Below, in pieces: positions 13,608-17,895 of a stretch of 17,895 bases of DNA; positions within the stretch are counted from its first letter, which is position 1, and every line of letters begins with the position of its first letter. The position numbers were made by a program, and so were the translations under genes. The notes under the pieces were generated by a model, which saw nothing but the letters and a program-made list of their open reading frames with translations, had not been told where the DNA came from and searched no databases. Location of the stretch: positions 1 through 17,895 of the forward strand of contig CAIVOO010000084.1 in assembly GCA_903907555.1 (NCBI GenBank). The letters are read 5' to 3'. The DNA is from an uncultured archaeon (lineage in GTDB: Archaea > Nanobdellota > Nanobdellia > Woesearchaeales > CAIVOO01).

Positions 13608-14564
13608 TTATGATTTTAATGCTAGCAGCCAGTGATTCTTATCTTTTCCAATTTTCGGATCAAATTTCCAGATTTTGCTGAAATAATTTAGTGAATAGCT
13701 CCTGTCTGGCCCGTAGCATGGGTCCCAAAGATATATTCTTCCTCTATCAACTTTCTTGAACACAGCATAATGGTCTATTTTTTCCCAAGGCAGGTAATAC
13801 CTTAAAATAGTCACATACCCTTCTTTTTGCAGTCTCTCCAAATCCTCGAATGAAGCATTTCTTTTTACTGCATAATTCATCTTGAAAAAGTCAGCGCACA
13901 TAATCATGTCATGTTCTGATGTTCCGACTTTTCTTTCTGTCCTCAATGTACTGGCAAGCTCTTCCTCGCTTCGTTTTATCCCGAAATGCTCAAGAGCCAT
14001 CTTCATAGATGCTGGACCGCAAGTGTATTCTGTCTTTTGCTTATAATATGGAAAATCAGCGATATTGTCCAGACTAAATTCGCATAGGATGTGTGTTTGT
14101 CCGCTGCCTTGCCAGTTTTTGTAAGCTCTAACATCTTTTGCGCCAAACTTTCTTATGAGATGAGCAGATTCTGCATCCTTGAAATGCCCCTGCAGTTTTT
14201 TGTAGCCTTGAGCTTTTGCGCATCTGATAAACTCTGCCAGAAGCTGGTAGCCGTATCCTTTGCCTTTGAATTCTTCATCAATTACAAAATTAAAAAGATA
14301 AATTGATTTCTTGTCCTCCTTTATTCCGAGAAGTTCCTCTTGCTTTATGTTTGCTTTAGTTGGAGAATAGCCAATGGCGTTTCCAATGTATTGCAAATCA
14401 AGAAACATTGCCTTGGCAACAGGATTAGGCTGTGAAATCATATACAAGAATGTTTTTCTTGTCACCTGCACCGGAACTTCAAATACTTTTTCAGAATTTA
14501 ATACAGCTATCTCTAAATCAGACCAATTTTGTACAGTTATGTCTCTAAATGATATTTCACCCAT
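13608..14564 (-). CDS. GNAT acetyltransferase fused to C39-like cysteine peptidase
   Basis: A 318-residue two-domain protein. Residues about 1-165 are a GNAT fold with the acetyl-CoA loop FKGKGYGYQLL (about 99-109) after strand IYLFNFVID. Residues about 170-318 are a C39-like (C39_2) peptidase: oxyanion Gln and nucleophile in YKQKTEYTCGPASM (Q176, C182), His in IDHYAVF (H265) and Asp in LWDPCYG (D281). All catalytic residues are present. Fusions of this kind occur in bacteria; the substrate is not known to me. There is no signal peptide or membrane helix and no transporter nearby, so it is not a peptide-export C39 transporter. ATG 14564 is chosen over GTG 14573. No clear TATA box was found; readthrough from tRNA-Tyr is possible. 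Confidence 0.86.
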   Translation of the reverse strand: MGEISFRDITVQNWSDLEIAVLNSEKVFEVPVQVTRKTFLYMISQPNPVAKAMFLDLQYIGNAIGYSPTKANIKQEELLGIKEDKKSIYLFNFVIDEEFKGKGYGYQLLAEFIRCAKAQGYKKLQGHFKDAESAHLIRKFGAKDVRAYKNWQGSGQTHILCEFSLDNIADFPYYKQKTEYTCGPASMKMALEHFGIKRSEEELASTLRTERKVGTSEHDMIMCADFFKMNYAVKRNASFEDLERLQKEGYVTILRYYLPWEKIDHYAVFKKVDRGRIYLWDPCYGPDRSYSLNYFSKIWKFDPKIGKDKNHWLLALKS

Positions 14565-14577
14565 TTTAATCACGCAT

Positions 14578-14646
14578 AAAAAAAAGGTCCCCGCGCCCGG
14601 ATACGAGAAATTCTACAGAATTTCTGGACCCGTCCGCGTGGAATCG
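14578..14646 (-). other. Hairpin element with tRNA-Tyr-derived segments and a T8 tail
   Basis: Between tRNA-Tyr and the GNAT-C39 gene, the minus strand holds an 8-bp perfect hairpin (arms 14618-14625 and 14606-14613, loop TGTA), a GC-rich 3' flank and then eight Ts (14578-14585). TCCGGGCGCGGGGA (14588-14601) exactly repeats the tRNA-Tyr 3' end (14661-14674), and CTGTAGAAT (14610-14618) repeats the tRNA anticodon/intron junction (14742-14750). It may be a decayed partial copy of the tRNA, a terminator, or a small structured RNA. I cannot fold it into a complete tRNA. Confidence 0.6.
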
Positions 14647-14660
14647 CACTAAAATCTAAA

Positions 14661-14780
14661 TCCCCGCGCCCGGACTCGAACCGGGAACATCACGGTATCG
14701 GCTGTCTGCAATTCATCCAACCCATGCGGGCCGTCGTGCAGATTCTACAGCCGTGCACTCTACCATTGAGTTACGCGGGG
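14661..14780 (-). tRNA. tRNA-Tyr (GTA) with a 48-nt intron
   Basis: Mature tRNA of 72 nt without encoded CCA. Acceptor CCCCGCG/CGCGGGG with C1-G72, the archaeal tRNA-Tyr identity pair, and A73. D-arm ACTC/GAGT; anticodon stem CACGG/CCGTG; loop CTGTAGA with GTA as anticodon; T-arm CCCGG-TTCGAGT-CCGGG. The exons are 14780-14745 and 14696-14661, with the intron at the canonical position 37/38. A TATA box lies at 14805-14812. The gene is divergent from purO and upstream of the GNAT-C39 gene on the same strand. Confidence 0.95.
14697..14744 (-). other. tRNA-Tyr intron (48 nt, between positions 37 and 38)
   Basis: The intron's 3' end carries ACAGCCG, complementary over 7 bp to CGGCTGT of the anticodon arm, and TGCAG, complementary to CTGCA near its 5' end. 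These pairings bring the splice sites together. However, keeping the CACGG/CCGTG stem leaves about six unpaired bases on the 3' side instead of the canonical three, so the bulge-helix-bulge looks relaxed. Boundaries are deduced from the tRNA fold. Confidence 0.85.
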
Positions 14781-14804
14781 ATATTCTAAAAGTTAGAGAC
14801 TTTG

Positions 14805-14812
14805 TTTATAAA
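14805..14812 (-). promoter_or_regulatory. TATA box for tRNA-Tyr
   Basis: TTTATAAA, centred 28 bp before the tRNA 5' end at 14780, consistent with initiation a few bases upstream of the mature tRNA. Confidence 0.6.
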
Positions 14813-14846
14813 GATTTCTGTGTAATCACCTCGGGACATAATAATG

Positions 14847-14856
14847 TTTTAATATT
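14847..14856 (+). promoter_or_regulatory. Probable TATA element for purO
   Basis: TTTTAATATT; a start about 26 bp downstream (near 14877) would give a leader of about 17 nt that carries the GGAGG ribosome site at 14883-14887. So this gene is predicted to be leadered, unlike most first genes here. Confidence 0.45.
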
Positions 14857-14893
14857 TCGCCGAATCACCAACATAACAATTTGGAGGTTTGAA

Positions 14894-15745
14894 ATGACTG
14901 AAGACATTACAGGTTTAGAAAAGATAGCGGGTATGGAATACCCTGGAAGATTATTGGTTGTTGGAAATGATGCTTCTGGAACGTGCGATGTTGTTGTTTA
15001 TGCAGTAACAGGCAGAAGCCCATCAAGCAGGGCGAGAAGATTCGCGATGGAAGGAAAAGACATCAAAACAGACGTCACAAACAAAGATGCAATCAAGAGC
15101 GGCAATGCTGCGTTGCTGTTATACAAGGCTGTTTGCTTTGATACTAAAGGTTGGATGGTGGTCAGCAACGGAGCGCAGACAGATGTCATTAGCGAAATTA
15201 TAGACAACAAGATAGAATCTTGTCACCGCGCATTTGATTACGAGCCGATTGATTTGCTGATGAAAGCCTTCGCAAAGCCGGTTACTTTAAAAAATCCAAG
15301 CTTGGTTCGCGGAAAGGATAATGAAGAGATAGATCTTACAAGGTACGAGCCCGATGCGCCGAATTTCACACCAAGAATCAGCGCGATAATAAAGGATGGT
15401 TCTGCAGCAATATCAATTGTCAAGCTTGCTGACGCGATGATGACAAGGCAATTTTATGAGATAACCTCGCAGATGCTGAATCCTGGAGTTGGTTATTGCG
15501 TAAGCACTTACACCGGAAGAAACGTCGCGAAGGGAGGGGTTCTTCCTTCATTCGAGGGCGAACCTTTTGCAGTTGAGTTGAGAGGCACAACAAAAGAGAT
15601 AGTGAATGATGTGTACAAGGCATTGGGCCCGAAAGATGGCGGCGATGATTTCAGGGTTGCTGTCGCGGCAGTGTTCAAGAGCAGGGCAAGCCATGAGATG
15701 CAGTCAACAATAAAGAATAGGTATGACATAACACCTATTTTGTAG
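14894..15745 (+). CDS. purO: IMP cyclohydrolase, PurO family
   Basis: A 283-residue member of the IMP_cyclohyd family, which closes FAICAR to IMP in the last step of purine synthesis. The N-terminal MEYPGRLLVVGND and the VVVYAVTGRSPSSRARRF segment match the family opening (YPGR..., ..GRS..SR.R.F), and VLPSFEGEPFAVELRG lies near the C-terminal end of the core. The fold is the Ntn-hydrolase-like PurO type, not bacterial PurH. ATG 14894 is set by GGAGG (14883-14887); the longer open frame to 14753 would run through the tRNA-Tyr gene and is rejected. No other purine gene is in the window. It is longer than the roughly 200-residue methanogen PurO, closer to bacterial homologues. Confidence 0.85.
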   Translation: MTEDITGLEKIAGMEYPGRLLVVGNDASGTCDVVVYAVTGRSPSSRARRFAMEGKDIKTDVTNKDAIKSGNAALLLYKAVCFDTKGWMVVSNGAQTDVISEIIDNKIESCHRAFDYEPIDLLMKAFAKPVTLKNPSLVRGKDNEEIDLTRYEPDAPNFTPRISAIIKDGSAAISIVKLADAMMTRQFYEITSQMLNPGVGYCVSTYTGRNVAKGGVLPSFEGEPFAVELRGTTKEIVNDVYKALGPKDGGDDFRVAVAAVFKSRASHEMQSTIKNRYDITPIL

Positions 15746-15752
15746 TGCGAAA

Positions 15753-15768
15753 AATTTTTATTTTTTTG
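15753..15768 (+). terminator. T-rich terminator after purO
   Basis: T-runs (TTTTTATTTTTTT) begin about 10 nt after the purO stop, the usual archaeal U-rich termination signal. They overlap the 3' end of the convergent gpmA, whose Lys codons supply the run on the other strand. Confidence 0.5.
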
Positions 15769-16507
15769 CTTTTCCTTGCGCTTTGACTCTTTCAAGCGCT
15801 TCTTTTAATTCTTTTTTGCTTGCGAGATAATAATGCCTGATTGGTTTCAGATTCCTGTCAAGCTCATAGACCAGAGGTATTCCTGTCGGAATGTTTAATT
15901 CTGGAATTTCCTTGTCAGGAATCTTGTCCAGGTATTTTACCAAAGCCCTCAAGCTATTGCCATGCGCTGAGATGAAAACTTTCTTTCCTGATTTCAATGT
16001 CGGGCTGATTACATTTTTCCAATAAGGAACAACTCTAATCACCGTATCTTTCAAACATTCTGTAGATGGAAGATATTTTCTTGGAACATCTTTGTAAAGT
16101 TTATCGTGAATCGGATGTCGTTTGTCAGATTTTTTCAAAGCAGGCGGCCTTATGTCATAGCTTCTTCTCCAGATATGTACTTGTTGTTCGCCGTATTTCT
16201 CTGCCATCTCTGACTTATTCAACCCCTGCAGGGCTCCGTAATGCCTCTCATTCAATCTCCAGGAATATTCTACAGGTATTTTTTTGTGATGCATGACTTT
16301 CAGAGTAATATTTAATGTATCAATGGCTCTCTTCAGTACAGAAGTGTATACAATGTCAAACTTGTAGCCTTTTTTTCTGAGAATTATTCCAGCTTTCTTG
16401 GCTTCTTCCTTGCCCTTGCTTGAGAGGGGAACATCTGTCCATCCAGTAAAGCGGTTCTGCTTGTTCCAGACAGACTCGCCATGCCTCTGCAAAACTAATT
16501 TTATCAT
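15758..16507 (-). CDS. gpmA: 2,3-bisphosphoglycerate-dependent phosphoglycerate mutase
   Basis: Histidine-phosphatase-fold mutase of 249 residues interconverting 3- and 2-phosphoglycerate. The phosphohistidine is H9 in LQRHGESVWN; RFTGWTDVPLS, ERHYGALQG (E87) and the second His in SAHGNSLRALV (H182) complete the dPGM signature, and the length matches bacterial GpmA. The C-terminus is Lys-rich. Most archaea use the unrelated metal-dependent aPGM; the bacterial-type enzyme suggests past transfer, though it occurs in some DPANN genomes. ATG 16507 is chosen over the adjacent ATG 16510 because of GAGG spacing; a TATA-like box at 16541-16548 would give a short leader. It is divergent from the HExxH gene. 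Confidence 0.95.
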   Translation of the reverse strand: MIKLVLQRHGESVWNKQNRFTGWTDVPLSSKGKEEAKKAGIILRKKGYKFDIVYTSVLKRAIDTLNITLKVMHHKKIPVEYSWRLNERHYGALQGLNKSEMAEKYGEQQVHIWRRSYDIRPPALKKSDKRHPIHDKLYKDVPRKYLPSTECLKDTVIRVVPYWKNVISPTLKSGKKVFISAHGNSLRALVKYLDKIPDKEIPELNIPTGIPLVYELDRNLKPIRHYYLASKKELKEALERVKAQGKAKK

Positions 16508-16540
16508 CATGCCTCTTTTATTAAATAGAATCAACAGCAG

Positions 16541-16548
16541 TTTAAATA
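16541..16548 (-). promoter_or_regulatory. TATA box for gpmA
   Basis: On the minus strand TATTTAAA, centred about 37 bp before ATG 16507; the predicted start near 16518 leaves roughly 11 nt of leader with GAGG. Confidence 0.5.
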
Positions 16549-16564
16549 TTTATTCTTGGCAAGG

Positions 16565-16572
16565 TTTATATA
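16565..16572 (+). promoter_or_regulatory. TATA box for the HExxH gene
   Basis: TTTATATA, centred 25-26 bp before ATG 16594; there is no ribosome site, so the message is predicted leaderless. Confidence 0.6.
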
Positions 16573-16593
16573 TCAAGAAAAAATTGATTATTC

Positions 16594-17775
16594 ATGACAG
16601 AGGATATGGAAGCCACAGTGAAGATGGACACTCCTGGTGGCAAGAAAGTCATTATCAATATATTCTTTAAGAAAAAAATCAATATCAAACTTATCAATCT
16701 TGCTTATAGACTTGCTGGTCGAAAAGGATACAAAGAAAAAGATTTTTCAGGATTGACTGATGAAGATAAAAAATCAATCTTCTTGGGGCTTGCAAATGCA
16801 GCAGTTAAGGCAATAGAAAATAACCCAAACATAGTCACAGCAGACGAGTTCGCAATAAATCTTGCCATAGCTCCACTAAAAAATCTTGCAACAGCGCTAT
16901 ATGATGAAAGAGTGTCTTCGCCTGTATGCGCTTTCGTATACGTAGATTCAAACTACGCCATTAATTGCTGCGAAGCATCAAAAAAATTTGCAAATGGAGA
17001 TGAAGAAAAAATTAGGGAAAGCCTTTCACTTTACTTTCGTCCGACACTTGCCCATGAGTTCAGGCATCATGAAGAACTTGGGGCAATCATGTTTGAGAAA
17101 GAAGGATTTGTGAATTTAAAGAATAACAGAAAGCTCTGCAGTTACGGTTTCGGCATAATTTTTATGGTGAAAATAGCACTTTACACAAGATTAGAAGCAG
17201 TCACAACACTTGAATCAGCGTTTAGTGTCCAACAATATCAGACTATTCCTATGAAAAAAATTTTGAGCATGCAAAGCATGTTCCTACGCCCTTTTGATGA
17301 GAAAGAACAGGAAAAATTTATTGAATTTAATTCAACAAATATCAAATATTACTTCGGAATGCTGATGGCGCTGACAATTGCCTTGAATTACAGGATTGAA
17401 CAGTCTAGGGGATATGCTAATCCTGATGAAATCAAATCATTAAAAACTCTTTTCTCGAGAGATATGGAAAATGAAAATATGGACATCATACCGTACTTAA
17501 GATTTATTTATGCCAATCAAAAAGAAATGAAAGAGATAATTACTGACATGTCTAAAATGAACAAGGAAGATTTCATGAGGACATACGAATACGCCTGCAA
17601 AAAGCTTAAAATACCTGACAGGAACGTTCTTCTGACTTGGAGCAAATACAAGAAAGGCATGAGGAACTCTTATGATGAATATGTCGAACAGCTCGAAAAC
17701 AGGGGATTTTTTAGCGACATTGTAAGAAGATTAGTATATCAGTTCTTTAAAAGTTTAGGACTGATGGAGCAATGA
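16594..17775 (+). CDS. Hypothetical protein with HExxH motif, putative metallopeptidase-like
   Basis: A 393-residue soluble protein that I cannot place in a family. Its clearest feature is H154-E155-F-R-H158 in LAHEFRHHEELG, an HExxH zinc-peptidase motif in a predicted helix. Acidic residues downstream (E201 in RLEAV, E207 in LESAF) could supply a third ligand as in gluzincins. A hydrophobic stretch (about 184-197, GFGIIFMVKIALY) follows the motif. The C-terminal half is helical and Lys/Glu-rich. There is no signal peptide, so it would act in the cytoplasm. ATG 16594 is fixed by the TATA box at 16565-16572. Its stop codon overlaps the 3' end of the convergent tRNA-Pro gene by three bases. It could be a non-peptidase with a chance motif. 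Confidence 0.78.
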   Translation: MTEDMEATVKMDTPGGKKVIINIFFKKKINIKLINLAYRLAGRKGYKEKDFSGLTDEDKKSIFLGLANAAVKAIENNPNIVTADEFAINLAIAPLKNLATALYDERVSSPVCAFVYVDSNYAINCCEASKKFANGDEEKIRESLSLYFRPTLAHEFRHHEELGAIMFEKEGFVNLKNNRKLCSYGFGIIFMVKIALYTRLEAVTTLESAFSVQQYQTIPMKKILSMQSMFLRPFDEKEQEKFIEFNSTNIKYYFGMLMALTIALNYRIEQSRGYANPDEIKSLKTLFSRDMENENMDIIPYLRFIYANQKEMKEIITDMSKMNKEDFMRTYEYACKKLKIPDRNVLLTWSKYKKGMRNSYDEYVEQLENRGFFSDIVRRLVYQFFKSLGLMEQ

Positions 17776-17846
17776 GGTTGCCCGGATTCGAACCGGGATC
17801 TGCCACCCCCGAAGCGGCAAGCTTAACCAGGTTGGCCCACAACCCC
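17773..17846 (-). tRNA. tRNA-Pro (CGG)
   Basis: A 74-nt gene without intron or encoded CCA. Acceptor GGGGTTG/CAACCTC with one G-U pair at 2-71; anticodon stem GCCGC/GTGGC; loop TTCGGGG with anticodon CGG and G37, as expected for proline; T-arm CCCGG-TTCGAAT-CCGGG; discriminator A. The D-stem has a C-A mismatch at its end. The discriminator base and next two bases coincide with the stop codon of the convergent HExxH gene. Confidence 0.93.
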
Positions 17847-17872
17847 GTAATGGATTCTGAAAAACGTAAGTT

Positions 17873-17880
17873 ATTTAAAT
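17873..17880 (-). promoter_or_regulatory. TATA box for tRNA-Pro
   Basis: ATTTAAAT inside the palindrome TTATTTAAATAA, centred 30 bp before the tRNA 5' end. Confidence 0.55.
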
Positions 17881-17895
17881 AACCTTCTTTCCAAA

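Noticed and set aside
13608..14564. Bacteriocin/RiPP export system based on the C39 domain
   Set aside because: There is no ABC transporter, precursor peptide or modification enzyme in the neighbourhood, and the C39 domain is fused to GNAT rather than to a transporter.
14586..14630. A second functional tRNA on either strand next to tRNA-Tyr
   Set aside because: No D-arm or T-arm can be built and the length is too short; only fragments of the tRNA-Tyr sequence are repeated.
14588..14674. attL/attR pair of an integrated element at tRNA-Tyr
   Set aside because: The two 14-nt copies are only 73 bp apart with no integrase or cargo between them; at most a remnant, so it is kept only as one explanation of the hairpin element.
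14753..14893. N-terminal extension of the IMP cyclohydrolase
   Set aside because: It would start inside the tRNA-Tyr gene and ignore the GGAGG site at 14883-14887.

Overview
The window looks like chromosome of a small-genome archaeon, most likely DPANN (Woesearchaeales/Pacearchaeales-like). This rests on archaeal/eukaryotic information genes (Rpo7, Spt4, S24e, S27ae, Kae1, archaeal Elp3), an intron-containing tRNA-Tyr with a C1-G72 pair, TATA-box promoters and short intergenic gaps. The lineage is inferred from gene content only. I see no insertion sequence, CRISPR array, phage gene or rRNA.

Layout. (1) 1-2556, minus: a transcription/translation operon reading PIN-domain protein, small two-helix membrane protein, Rpo7 (RpoE'), Spt4 (RpoE''), S24e, S27ae, then a coiled-coil protein cut by the window edge. 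(2) 2595-2676: two tandem perfect inverted repeats. (3) 2684-3949, minus: a GGR/lycopene-cyclase-like flavoprotein. (4) 4010-4366, minus: an ASCH-domain protein, divergent from the scpA-kae1 pair (4461-6208, plus). (5) 6205-6963, minus: an unrecognised protein that shares its stop-codon bases with kae1. (6) 6985-11380, minus: a tight operon of RDD membrane protein, SppA, secreted subtilisin-like protease, leucyl aminopeptidase and cytidylate kinase. (7) 11433-13091, plus: Elp3, sharing one palindromic TATA box with operon 6. (8) 13102-14564, minus: a two-helix membrane protein with a PH-like tail, and a GNAT acetyltransferase fused to a C39-like cysteine peptidase. (9) 14574-14780: tRNA-Tyr with a 48-nt intron, followed by a hairpin element carrying copies of pieces of the tRNA. 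(10) 14894-17846: PurO-type IMP cyclohydrolase (plus), phosphoglycerate mutase (minus), an unknown protein with an HExxH motif (plus), and tRNA-Pro(CGG) (minus).

Expression logic. First genes of transcription units have a TATA-like octamer centred about 24-29 bp before the start codon, which predicts leaderless mRNAs. Genes inside operons start at ATGA overlaps or behind Shine-Dalgarno sequences. This pattern set several start codons below that differ from the longest open frame.

The genes cover transcription elongation, ribosome assembly, wobble and t6A37 tRNA modification, chromosome condensation, envelope proteolysis and nucleotide metabolism. The least explained parts are the HExxH protein, the GNAT-C39 fusion, the tRNA-Tyr-derived element, the tandem hairpins, the two-helix protein that overlaps the PIN gene by 76 nt, and the 252-residue protein beside kae1.
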